Part shown: positions 1 to 6,987 of the stretch, one piece after another
Layout of the letters: every line of letters begins with the position of its first letter
Position numbering within the stretch: the first letter of the stretch is position 1
Assembly: GCA_020444765.1 (NCBI GenBank)
Contig: JAGRHW010000071.1
Coordinates: forward strand, 1-12,418
Length of the DNA stretch: 12,418 nucleotides
Source of the DNA: Gammaproteobacteria bacterium
Lineage (GTDB): Bacteria > Pseudomonadota > Gammaproteobacteria > Granulosicoccales > Granulosicoccaceae
Reading direction: 5' to 3'
Program-made: the position numbers and the translations under genes
The notes under the pieces: model-generated
Database searches by the model: none
Told to the model about the DNA's origin: nothing
The model's input: the letters and a program-made list of their open reading frames with translations, nothing else

Positions 1-341
1 GCCTCGGCACCGCGTTTGGCCAGTTCGGTGATTTCGTCGCGGGTCCTGTCATCCTGCCAGACGATAACGGGGTAGATCGCTTTGCCGGTCTGGCTGTCCC
101 AGGCGAGACAGCTTTCGCCCTGATTCGCAATGCCGACGGCGCCGATGCCGCTGGTACTTTCCGCCGCATCAAGGCAGGTCTGGATATTGTGCAGCAGCTC
201 CTCGGGGTCATGCTCGACCCAGCCGCTGCGCGGGTAAAACTGACGATGCGTGACTGTCCGCAGCGTCGTGCACTGTCCCTGCTCGTCGACCAGCAGGGCG
301 CGGGTACTGGTGGTGCCTTGATCGATGGCCAGTGATTTCAT
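1..341 (-). CDS. FGGY-family carbohydrate/polyol kinase, glycerol-kinase-like (N-terminal part; continues past left edge)
   Basis: Only about 114 N-terminal residues of a protein normally near 500 lie in the window. FGGY kinases transfer the ATP gamma-phosphate to a hydroxyl of a sugar or polyol in the cytoplasm. The N terminus MKSLAIDQGTTSTR carries the phosphate-binding DQGTTSTR motif of the glycerol-kinase branch. GWVEHDPEE (residues 40-48) and IVWQDDRT (93-100) also match that branch. Where E. coli GlpK has NQRET, with Arg83 and Glu84 contacting glycerol, this protein has NQGES (73-77): the Glu is kept and the Arg is Gly. The Trp of IVWQ is kept. Its ATG overlaps the stop of the upstream flavoprotein gene in an ATGA, so it is the third gene of a leftward operon. 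It could be a glycerol kinase variant or a kinase for another small polyol or ketose. The family is secure; the substrate is not. Confidence 0.9.
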   Translation of the reverse strand, partial: MKSLAIDQGTTSTRALLVDEQGQCTTLRTVTHRQFYPRSGWVEHDPEELLHNIQTCLDAAESTSGIGAVGIANQGESCLAWDSQTGKAIYPVIVWQDDRTRDEITELAKRGAE

Positions 342-1585
342 TCGGATTTTTCCCGGAGATTGAATTCGAGCATGCCGGTAAGGCCGCTTGGAATCAATGA
401 CAAGGGATGTGTGATGCGTCGTTCCGGCACCGTGTTGATCGCTGTTTCGGCAACGATGGTATTGTCGCTGACTGCGGTTATCTGTCCCCTGGCGGACTCC
501 TTGAGCCGCAGCTGAAAATCGGGCAGGGCGGGTGTCGAGGTTTGCCGGGCCAGTCGTTGGGGCAGGACAAACTTGATCTTGTCGCTGCCGACGGAAAACG
601 ATAATACAGGGCTGTGATCAGGTAATTTGCCGGCCAGGCTTTGCGCAATTGCCCTGCCTATTTGCCGGCCTTCATTCCAGCACCAGCCCGCGGTTTCGAC
701 CGGTCGTAGCAGATTACCCGCGGCAAAATAGTCCGGGTCCGAACAGCGGCCGTACTGATCGACGCTGGGGCCACCGGTTGCCGAATCGACGTCGATGTGG
801 CTGACGCGAAGCAGGCTGGCATCGGGTCGGAACTGGCCGCTGACGATCACGCCGTCGGTTTCAAGCCGTCGTGCGGGACCGCCATCGGTGCAGAGATGCA
901 CCGCGCTGACTTGCGAGTGGCCTTCGATCGATAATAATGTTGTATTGCGGTAAACGGGAATCCCGAGGAATGCGGGATACAGCGCCGCAGGTCGGCGGGC
1001 CGTTATCCGGCGGCCGGCTTCGATCATCGCGATCGGCCGGATACCCAGATGGCGGCAGGTCATGATGGCGGAAAAGGAGACCAGCTCGGTGCCAAGGATA
1101 ACCGGCCGTTGAAACGGCTTCAGTCCATCGAGATAGACCAGGCCCTGCAGTGCGCCGGTGGAGATTACGCCGCCGGGTTTGACGCCACCGATCAGCCGGG
1201 CCGCGCGACTTGTTTCGCGCACACCGGTGGCCAGTAGCACGCGTTTGGCGGAAATCGAATGCAAGCCGCTGGCGTTCGATAATTGCAACTGTGGTCCCGG
1301 CAAAAGCGCAGTGACGGTGGTGCCGGTGAAAATCCTGACGCCGGCCGTGGCGGCTTTTTGCACCAGTTGTCTGGCGTATTCCGGTCCGCGCATCAGTCGG
1401 TGGAATTCACGCAGACCGTAGGGATAGTGGTTGCAGTGTCTGGGAATGCCGCCTGCCTCGGATTCGCGATCCACAACAAGAACCGAGGCCACGCCGCCGG
1501 CACGCAGTTCGATGGCGGCCGACAGCCCGGCGGGGCCGCCTCCGACAATCACGACATCAGCGGATTCGGGCAGGTCAGGCGTCAT
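338..1585 (-). CDS. FAD/NAD(P)-dependent oxidoreductase, pyridine-nucleotide-disulfide-reductase type (partner flavoprotein)
   Basis: This 415-residue soluble flavoprotein has an N-terminal Rossmann FAD motif, VVIVGGGPAGLSAA (residues 11-24). A LLATGVRE stretch (117-124) is typical of the two-dinucleotide-fold family. A second nucleotide-binding region starts near VILGTELVS (162-170) and is degenerate compared with GxGxxG. The closing FAD motif is YFAAGNLLR (286-294). About 85 further residues (330-415) form an extra C-terminal domain of unknown role. No iron-sulfur cysteine set is visible. It overlaps the upstream DAO-[2Fe-2S] gene by 11 bases and the kinase gene by 4, so the products are likely made together and may form a complex. 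Family relatives include subunits of opine oxidase, HcnB and sarcosine oxidase. I infer that it passes electrons between the DAO subunit and NAD(P) or another acceptor; direction and acceptor are not shown by sequence. Confidence 0.85.
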   Translation of the reverse strand: MTPDLPESADVVIVGGGPAGLSAAIELRAGGVASVLVVDRESEAGGIPRHCNHYPYGLREFHRLMRGPEYARQLVQKAATAGVRIFTGTTVTALLPGPQLQLSNASGLHSISAKRVLLATGVRETSRAARLIGGVKPGGVISTGALQGLVYLDGLKPFQRPVILGTELVSFSAIMTCRHLGIRPIAMIEAGRRITARRPAALYPAFLGIPVYRNTTLLSIEGHSQVSAVHLCTDGGPARRLETDGVIVSGQFRPDASLLRVSHIDVDSATGGPSVDQYGRCSDPDYFAAGNLLRPVETAGWCWNEGRQIGRAIAQSLAGKLPDHSPVLSFSVGSDKIKFVLPQRLARQTSTPALPDFQLRLKESARGQITAVSDNTIVAETAINTVPERRITHPLSLIPSGLTGMLEFNLREKSE

Positions 1586-3002
1586 TTTTTCTGTTTCCTG
1601 CCATCGGGTAGCGTAAGCGGCCTTCGGTGATCTTCGCCAGCTCGGCTGAACAATAAAAGCCCTGGCACCGCCCCATGGTCACGCGCGTGCGGCGCTTCAG
1701 GCCGGCCAGGCTCCGGGGCGCCAGCGGGCCGGACAGCGCGGACTCGATTTCGCGCCGGGTCACCAGCTCGCAGTGGCAGACGATGCCGTCGTTGCCCGGG
1801 CATTGCCAGTCCCTTTGCTGATCGTCCGTACCGTCTTCGGCGATGGTGTTAAGCCTTGGCCATTGAATGTCCGTTTCAGCAAGAGGGGCAGGCTTGCTAT
1901 TATCATCGTCGCACAGTGAATGAACGTATCTGGCGATTCCCAGTGCCGAGCTGAGCCCGGTGGAGCGGATACCGCCGATCGTGATGTAGTTTTTTCCGCG
2001 ATGGGCTTTGATCTGATAATCCTTGAATTCGCTTGCCGGGCGCAGGCCTGCATAAATCGCCGTAACCTCTTCATGGGCGAGTCCAGGCAGAATCTGTTCA
2101 CCGCGTTCGCGCAAGTTGAGGAGGGTTTCCTGCACCAGTTCGGCATTGTCCCGGTCCTGCTGTTCCTCGGCGGTCGGTCCGACCAGCAGATTACCGAATG
2201 CCGTGCGGCAAACGACGATACCCTTGGTGACTTCGTTGGGTACCGGCAACAGAATATGCGAACTCAACGCCGCTGCCGGTTTGTCGTAAACGATAAACTG
2301 ACCCTTGCGCGGATGAATGGTGAAGTCGGTGCCGCCCAACAGCCGCTGATCGACGATGTCACCGAAAAGTCCGGCCGCGTTGATTACCCGGTGACTGCGA
2401 ACCCGGCCGCGGTTGCTGGTCAGGTGCCACAGCTGGCCGTCGAACTCACCGTGTAAAACCTCGCACGATCGCTTGACCATGGCCTGGTTGTAAACCGCCT
2501 GCAACAGATAGGCATAGGGTGCGGACCAGGGGTCGATCAGCGATTCTCCGGGCACGCGGAAAGCGGCCTTGAGATTTTTCGCCAGCGCCGGTTCCAGTTT
2601 GAAGGTTTCGCTGCGCGACAGCCGTTCGAGCTCGAGGACACCGTTGGCCCGGGCCTGTTCGATCAGCAGCGGCAGGCGCGCTTCCTCTTCATCGTTCCAG
2701 GCCAGCACCAGCGCACCGCAGCGGATCAGCGGCAGCCCGAGACGTTTATGGATTTGCAGGTATTCGCTGTAGCCGTCGGCCATGCAGCGGGACTCGAGGG
2801 AACCGGGTGGTGCGTCGAACCCGGTATGCAGTATGGCGCTGTTGCCTTTCGAGGCGCCATCGAGAATATCCGCGGCTTTTTCCAGCACCAGCACACGATA
2901 GCCTTCAAGCGCCAGGTGGCGGGCCACTGCGCAGCCGACTACGCCGGCACCGATGATCGTCGCATCGTAGATTTCCTGGTCGTCGAGATCGCCGGGAGAC
3001 AT
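1575..3002 (-). CDS. DAO-family FAD-dependent dehydrogenase with C-terminal BFD-like [2Fe-2S] domain (GlpA-like glycerol-3-phosphate dehydrogenase family)
   Basis: This 475-residue protein opens with a Rossmann FAD motif, ATIIGAGVVGCAVARHLA (residues 14-31), followed by a DAO fold. It has KGNSAILHTGFD (52-63), IYAGLRPAS (316-324) and GGIRSTGLSSALGIA (343-357), as in GlpA/GlpD and LhgO-type 2-hydroxyacid oxidases. The C-terminal 70 residues carry cysteines 409, 411, 446 and 451 in a C-x-C...C-x4-C arrangement, the mark of a BFD-like [2Fe-2S] domain. GlpA of E. coli has the same order but is longer (about 540). The expected role is oxidation of a phosphorylated polyol such as glycerol 3-phosphate, with electrons leaving through the cluster. 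It is first in the operon, with a promoter candidate and the divergent deoR gene upstream. The start at 3002 has only a weak ribosome site, but it leaves the FAD motif at the usual distance from the N terminus. Confidence 0.88.
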   Translation of the reverse strand: MSPGDLDDQEIYDATIIGAGVVGCAVARHLALEGYRVLVLEKAADILDGASKGNSAILHTGFDAPPGSLESRCMADGYSEYLQIHKRLGLPLIRCGALVLAWNDEEEARLPLLIEQARANGVLELERLSRSETFKLEPALAKNLKAAFRVPGESLIDPWSAPYAYLLQAVYNQAMVKRSCEVLHGEFDGQLWHLTSNRGRVRSHRVINAAGLFGDIVDQRLLGGTDFTIHPRKGQFIVYDKPAAALSSHILLPVPNEVTKGIVVCRTAFGNLLVGPTAEEQQDRDNAELVQETLLNLRERGEQILPGLAHEEVTAIYAGLRPASEFKDYQIKAHRGKNYITIGGIRSTGLSSALGIARYVHSLCDDDNSKPAPLAETDIQWPRLNTIAEDGTDDQQRDWQCPGNDGIVCHCELVTRREIESALSGPLAPRSLAGLKRRTRVTMGRCQGFYCSAELAKITEGRLRYPMAGNRKNDA

Positions 3003-3040
3003 AACTCTGGTAAACCTACCGCTGTTTTATTAAGACAAAC

Positions 3041-3069
3041 ATTCTTGATCAGTATGACCATTCAGTCAA
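3041..3069 (-). promoter_or_regulatory. Candidate sigma70 promoter of the flavoprotein-kinase operon
   Basis: On the minus strand a TTGACT box (3064-3069, five of six matches to the -35 consensus) is followed after 17 bases by AAGAAT (3041-3046, four of six matches to the -10). It lies 39 bases upstream of the first gene of the leftward operon in an AT-rich stretch. The spacing is ideal but the -10 is mediocre, so this is a prediction by eye. Confidence 0.4.
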
Positions 3070-3073
3070 TCAA
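3045..3073. promoter_or_regulatory. Possible operator for the DeoR-family regulator
   Basis: A 29-base segment is bounded by inverted TTGAT (3045-3049) and ATCAA (3069-3073). Inside it, TGAC (3055-3058) faces GTCA (3065-3068) across six bases. Both symmetries cover the -35 box and spacer of the predicted leftward promoter, where a repressor would block transcription. The arms are only 4-5 bases, the two centres differ by about 2.5 bases, and I cannot match a known GlpR or DeoR consensus. A second weak pair, AGAAA/TTTCT, lies near 3099-3116. Confidence 0.25.
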
Positions 3074-3132
3074 ATTTAATTTTAAAGACCGAATAAAAGA
3101 AAAATGCTCTGGTTTCTGTTGAAATAGTCATG

Positions 3133-3138
3133 TATAAG
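3133..3138 (+). promoter_or_regulatory. Candidate -10 element for the deoR-TRAP operon
   Basis: TATAAG matches five of six bases of the -10 consensus and is preceded directly by TG. It lies 32 bases before the deoR start codon. No convincing -35 is seen 16-18 bases upstream (the best is TGGTTT), so the promoter, if real, may be weak or activator-dependent. Confidence 0.3.
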
Positions 3139-3170
3139 TAAATGGTGTTGAAAAGACTCCGGGCTGATGA

Positions 3171-3932
3171 ATGGGGCTGAAACCCAAACAAAGACGATCC
3201 AGAATACTTGAGGTGGTGAGTGAAAAAGGCCAGATCTCGGTCGAGGATCTGGCCTGCCGCTTCGAGGTATCGGCGGAAACCATACGGCGTGATCTTGGCC
3301 TGATGGCCGATACGGGAGCGCTGCAAAAGGTGCATGGCGGCGCCAAGCGCCTGAGTCTGCATACCGAGGGCAGCTTCGACGACCGCATGGCCGAAAGTGT
3401 CGAAGCCAAAGAGCTTATCGCGCAGAAACTTGCCCGCCTTATAGAGCCTGGTGCGACGGTTTTCCTGGACACCGGTTCCACGACCGTCATCGGTGCGCGC
3501 GCCTTGTCGCATATCAGAGGGCTGACCGTCATCACCAACTCCCTGCAGATTGCACAGCTCGCCGGCTGGTCGCAATCCGACTCTGTGGTGTATCTGCTGG
3601 GTGGGAGATACGGCGATGAAAACGGTGAAACGGTCGGACCGCTGACCATAAAACAGATAGCGGGATTTCAGGCCGACTACGCGATTATCACGGTGGCGGC
3701 GCTGGACAGTGAAGCCGGCGCCATGGACTCCAACTTCGATGAAGCGCAAGTTGCGCAGGCCATGATCGGGTGTTCTAATCGCCTTATCGTTCTGGCCAAC
3801 GCCGCCAAGCTCAACAGAAAGGCGGCTTACCGTGTTTGTCAGCTCAGCGAGATCGACAGTTTGGTCTGTGACAGGGTGCCAGAGTCGTATTTTATTTCTG
3901 CCCTGAACGAGGCCGGGGTCGAGTTGCACTAA
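3171..3932 (+). CDS. DeoR/GlpR-family transcriptional regulator
   Basis: This 253-residue protein has the standard DeoR layout. The N-terminal winged helix-turn-helix is at residues 8-60, with recognition segment FEVSAETIRRDL (31-42) followed by LQKVHGG (51-57). The C-terminal DeoRC sensor domain, related to ribose-5-phosphate isomerase, has the phosphate-loop-like motif LDTGSTT (99-105) and ITNSLQIA (121-128). Family members are usually repressors released by phosphorylated sugars or polyols. The usual LADxSK motif near the C terminus reads LANAAK (208-213) here, a D-to-N change that may affect ligand response. An in-frame TGA lies immediately before the ATG at 3171, so no in-frame extension upstream is possible. 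It is divergent from the catabolic operon and 54 bases ahead of the TRAP genes, so it most likely controls both arms. The effector is probably the kinase product; that is inference. Confidence 0.92.
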   Translation: MGLKPKQRRSRILEVVSEKGQISVEDLACRFEVSAETIRRDLGLMADTGALQKVHGGAKRLSLHTEGSFDDRMAESVEAKELIAQKLARLIEPGATVFLDTGSTTVIGARALSHIRGLTVITNSLQIAQLAGWSQSDSVVYLLGGRYGDENGETVGPLTIKQIAGFQADYAIITVAALDSEAGAMDSNFDEAQVAQAMIGCSNRLIVLANAAKLNRKAAYRVCQLSEIDSLVCDRVPESYFISALNEAGVELH

Positions 3933-3986
3933 TAAAGTGCGCCTGGGGCCGGCTCATCTGAAACAAACGCAACGGGATTCGGTTAT

Positions 3987-4499
3987 ATGCCAAAGATCAT
4001 AAAAACCTACGTCCGGGTCGTGGACAGGTTGTCGGACTATGTGGGAATAGTCGCGATGTATCTGATTTTCGCGATGGTGTTTATTCTGCTGCTGGATGCG
4101 GTGACACGCAATGTGATTCAGAGCCCGTTGCATTGGGGAATCGAAGCCGCGCAATTCACGCTCGCCGCCTACTATTTTATGGGCGGCGCCATGACAATCA
4201 AAAATAACGATCATGTACGGATGGACCTGTTTTACGCCAAACTGTCCGAACGCGGCCGTGAATGGATGGATGTTGTGACGCTCGGCTGTCTGCTGTTTTA
4301 CCTGCTGGTGATGTTGATCGGCTCGGTATCGAGCCTGCAATATGCGATTGAAACCAACGAAAAACGTTTTTCGATGTGGAATCCCTCGATGATTCCCATC
4401 AAGGTGCTGATGGTCATTTGTATCGTGCTGATGGTTCTGCAAACCATTTCGCTGATCTTTAAACATATCGCGACATTGCGAGAGGAAGATCCGGCATGA
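3987..4499 (+). CDS. dctQ: TRAP transporter small permease subunit DctQ
   Basis: This 170-residue inner-membrane protein has four predicted hydrophobic segments (about residues 16-38, 50-67, 90-112 and 130-156), as expected for the DctQ component of tripartite ATP-independent periplasmic transporters. Family motifs visible are NNDHVRMDLFY (72-82) and WNPSMIPIK (near 130-138). DctQ associates with DctM to form the ion-gradient-driven permease that takes substrate from the DctP binding protein. It begins 54 bases after deoR with no terminator in between, and overlaps dctM by four bases (ATGA), indicating translational coupling. The ribosome site before its ATG is weak (GGGA in ACGGGATTC). Separate, unfused DctQ and DctM are the common arrangement. 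Confidence 0.93.
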   Translation: MPKIIKTYVRVVDRLSDYVGIVAMYLIFAMVFILLLDAVTRNVIQSPLHWGIEAAQFTLAAYYFMGGAMTIKNNDHVRMDLFYAKLSERGREWMDVVTLGCLLFYLLVMLIGSVSSLQYAIETNEKRFSMWNPSMIPIKVLMVICIVLMVLQTISLIFKHIATLREEDPA

Positions 4500-5818
4500 G
4501 TTACGAAATGATCGCCATCCTGATGTTCGTGTCGATGATGGTGCTGCTGACGACCGGTCAGCGGGTCTTTGCCGCGATTGGCTTTGTGGCCTCGGGTGCC
4601 GCTTTATTGCTGTACGGAACCGGCGGTATCGAGATGCCGTTCAGCCAGACCTTCAAGCTGTTCAACTGGTTTCCGATGCTGACGCTGCCCATGTTCATCT
4701 ATATGGGTTATGTCCTTTCCGAGTCAGGTATCGCGGAAGACCTGTATCGCATGCTGCATGTCTGGTTCGGCCGCCGCCGCGGCGGGCTGGCGATCGGCAC
4801 CATCTTTATGATGGTTATCATCTCCGCGATGAACGGCCTCTCGGTAGCCGGTATGGCCATAGGGGCAACCATTGCATTACCGGAGATGCTGCGTCGCGGT
4901 TACGACAAGGTGCTGATTACCGGCGTGGTGCAGGGCGGCTCTTCACTGGGGATTCTCGTGCCGCCAAGCGTGGTCATGGTGCTTTACGGCATGATTGCCC
5001 GTCAGCCGGTAAGCCAACTCTGGCTGGCCGGAGTGATACCGGCGCTGATCATGGCGTCGATGTTTGTCCTGTATGTGGCCATGCGCTGCCGGATCAACCC
5101 GGATCTTGCACCGATCGTGTCGGATGAAGACCTGAATATGCCTCTGTCGGAAAAGCTGCGTCTGCTGCGCGCCGGCATTATTCCGTTTTTTATTTTCTTC
5201 ACGATGACCGGTTTGTTTGTGATGGGCGTAACCAGTCTTGTCGAAAGCTCGGCCGTCGGCGCAACCTCGGCAACCCTGGCTGCCATCATCAAACGGCGGA
5301 TCAGCCTGAAAATGATTCACGAAACAGCCCGCAAGACGCTGGCGATTTCCTGCATGTTTTTGTGGCTGATTCTCGCCGCGCTGGCTTTTGGCGCGGTCTT
5401 CGACGGCATCGGCGCGGTCCGGGCGATCGAGTCCCTGTTTATCACCAACTGGGAAATGACGCCCTGGCAGGTGATCATCATGATGCAGATCAGCTTTATC
5501 GTGATGGGCATGTTTCTCGATGACACGGCGATGCTGGTCATCGTCGCACCGCTTTATGTGCCGCTGGTGAAGGCGCTTGGGTTCGATCTGATCTGGTTCG
5601 GCGTGCTTTACACCATGACCTGTCAGATTGCCTATATAACGCCGCCGTTCGGTTACAACCTGTTTTTGATGCGGGCCATGGCGCCGAAGGAAATCAATCT
5701 GGTCGATATATACAGATCGATATGGCCGTTTGTTGCCATGATGGCTCTGACCATTGCATTGGTCATGATATTTCCGCAGCTTGCAACCTGGCTGCCGCAA
5801 ACATTTCGCGGGTATTGA
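4496..5818 (+). CDS. dctM: TRAP transporter large permease subunit DctM
   Basis: This 440-residue, very hydrophobic protein has about twelve membrane segments, the usual size for DctM. It is the elevator-type subunit that moves substrate with sodium or protons across the inner membrane. Conserved stretches are LPMFIYMGYVLSESGIAEDLY (in residues 64-84), GGLAIGT (96-102), LPEMLRRGYDK (128-138) and GGSSLGILVPPS (147-158). The motif often seen as SGxS in the first helical hairpin region reads NGLS at 113-116 here. The gene starts inside the dctQ stop codon, with an AGAGGAAG ribosome site upstream. The substrate cannot be read from this subunit. The gene order deoR-dctQ-dctM-dctP beside a kinase and dehydrogenases suggests import of a compound that is then phosphorylated. 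Confidence 0.95.
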   Translation: MSYEMIAILMFVSMMVLLTTGQRVFAAIGFVASGAALLLYGTGGIEMPFSQTFKLFNWFPMLTLPMFIYMGYVLSESGIAEDLYRMLHVWFGRRRGGLAIGTIFMMVIISAMNGLSVAGMAIGATIALPEMLRRGYDKVLITGVVQGGSSLGILVPPSVVMVLYGMIARQPVSQLWLAGVIPALIMASMFVLYVAMRCRINPDLAPIVSDEDLNMPLSEKLRLLRAGIIPFFIFFTMTGLFVMGVTSLVESSAVGATSATLAAIIKRRISLKMIHETARKTLAISCMFLWLILAALAFGAVFDGIGAVRAIESLFITNWEMTPWQVIIMMQISFIVMGMFLDDTAMLVIVAPLYVPLVKALGFDLIWFGVLYTMTCQIAYITPPFGYNLFLMRAMAPKEINLVDIYRSIWPFVAMMALTIALVMIFPQLATWLPQTFRGY

Positions 5819-5865
5819 GACGCGAATCGAGTATGCCCTGTAACGGGCCGTGATATTCCTCCAAC

Positions 5866-5874
5866 GAAAGAGAG
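5866..5874 (+). promoter_or_regulatory. Ribosome-binding site that fixes the dctP start
   Basis: A purine-rich GAAAGAGAG lies eight bases upstream of the ATG at 5883. It lies inside the longer open frame that could begin with GTG at 5850, so it favours the ATG. That choice also gives a clean Tat signal peptide. Confidence 0.5.
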
Positions 5875-5882
5875 AACTGACG

Positions 5883-6968
5883 ATGACTGACGATACCAAA
5901 CCTGTTTCACCTTCCGAGAAAATTCTGGCCGAGCGCCGCAAGTTCATGAAGCAATCCGTTGGTGGCACTGCGGCTGTTGCCGGCACCATACTCGGCGCGC
6001 CGGCGATCGCACAAACCGCACCGATCAAATGGCGGCTGCAAACCTACTCCGGTGCACCGCTCGGCGCGCATGTAATCAAGCCGCAGATTGAAGCCTTTAA
6101 TATAGCGGCCAACGGTGAAATGGAAATCGAGTTGTATTACGCGGATCAGCTGGTTCCCACCGCTGAACTGTTCCGCGCCATGCAAAACGGCACCATCGAT
6201 GCGGTGCAATCGGACGATGCAACCATGGCGTCACCGGTGGATATCTCCGTTTTTGGCGGTTATTTTCCGTTCAGCACACGCTATAGTCTCGATATGCCGG
6301 CGCTGTTTGCTTATTACGGCCTGAATGAAATCTGGGAAGAAGCTTACGGCGAAGTCAAAAACGTCAAATGGCTGTCCGCAGGCGCGTGGGACCCCTTGCA
6401 TATTTTCACCAAGGATCCGATCCGCTCGCTCGCCGATATGAAAGGCAAGCGTGTGTTCGGCGTACCCACCGCCGGTAAATTTCTTTCTCAATACGGACTG
6501 ATTCCGGTCACCGTGCCGTGGGACGACGTTGAAGTCGCCTTGCAGACCGGTGAACTCGACGGTGTTGCCTGGTGCGGATTTACCGAAGCCTACGAAGTGG
6601 GCTGGGCCGATATCTGCAACTACGCGCTGAGCAACTCTATCACGGGTGCCTGGTGTGGTTCCTATTTCGCCAACGAGGAAAGCTGGAACAAGGTGCCGCC
6701 GCATCTGCAGCAGCTCTTCAAATCCACGATAGACCAGTCACACTATTACCGTAATGTCTGGTATTGGGGCGGCGAAGCGAAGCTGCGCGTCGAAGGCGAG
6801 AAGATGGAGCTGACCTCTCTGCCGGACGACGAATGGGCCCAGGTGGTCAGTGACGCCACGGTATTCTGGGATGAGGTCGGTAAGTCCAGCCCGCGTGCCG
6901 GCAAGGTCGTACAAGCCTATAAAGACTATGCCAAAGTGATGGAAGCAGCTGGTTATCCTTATCGTTAA
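5883..6968 (+). CDS. dctP: TRAP transporter substrate-binding protein, DctP family, Tat-exported
   Basis: The protein is 361 residues from the ATG at 5883; an in-frame GTG at 5850 would add 11 residues but lacks a good ribosome site. The N terminus carries a twin-arginine signal, ERRKFMK (17-23), then a short hydrophobic stretch and a likely cleavage after AIA (41-43), so export is predicted to be in folded form. The mature part is a DctP-type periplasmic binding protein. It has KGKRVFGVP (187-195), where family members place the ligand-gripping Arg, and GELDGVAWCGFTEAYEVGW (223-241), resembling the alpha-keto-acid/TakP-like branch. It follows dctM after 64 bases with only a weak GCCC/GGGC hairpin between (about 5834-5847). 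TRAP ligands are mostly carboxylates. A sugar or polyol would be unusual but has precedents; the ligand is unassigned. Confidence 0.92.
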   Translation: MTDDTKPVSPSEKILAERRKFMKQSVGGTAAVAGTILGAPAIAQTAPIKWRLQTYSGAPLGAHVIKPQIEAFNIAANGEMEIELYYADQLVPTAELFRAMQNGTIDAVQSDDATMASPVDISVFGGYFPFSTRYSLDMPALFAYYGLNEIWEEAYGEVKNVKWLSAGAWDPLHIFTKDPIRSLADMKGKRVFGVPTAGKFLSQYGLIPVTVPWDDVEVALQTGELDGVAWCGFTEAYEVGWADICNYALSNSITGAWCGSYFANEESWNKVPPHLQQLFKSTIDQSHYYRNVWYWGGEAKLRVEGEKMELTSLPDDEWAQVVSDATVFWDEVGKSSPRAGKVVQAYKDYAKVMEAAGYPYR

Positions 6969-6987
6969 TAGCGGCTTGTTCCGAACA

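Noticed and set aside
1920..2456. 178-codon plus-strand open frame inside the DAO flavoprotein gene
   Set aside because: Antisense to conserved FAD-enzyme sequence, with no motif or ribosome site.
3066..3929. 287-codon minus-strand open frame opposite the deoR gene
   Set aside because: Antisense to a complete DeoR protein with all family motifs; the translation shows no recognisable domain and it runs into the control region.
3933..3986. Possible terminator between deoR and dctQ
   Set aside because: No stable hairpin with a T run is present in the 54 bases, so read-through into the TRAP genes is more likely.
5850..5882. GTG start for dctP at 5850
   Set aside because: It adds 11 residues that contain the ribosome site of the better ATG at 5883.
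4943..6028. Long (361 codon) minus-strand open frame opposite dctM and the start of dctP
   Set aside because: It lies fully antisense to clear TRAP genes, its translation is low-complexity and rich in His, Arg and Gln with no family motif, and it has no ribosome site. It is a codon-bias shadow.
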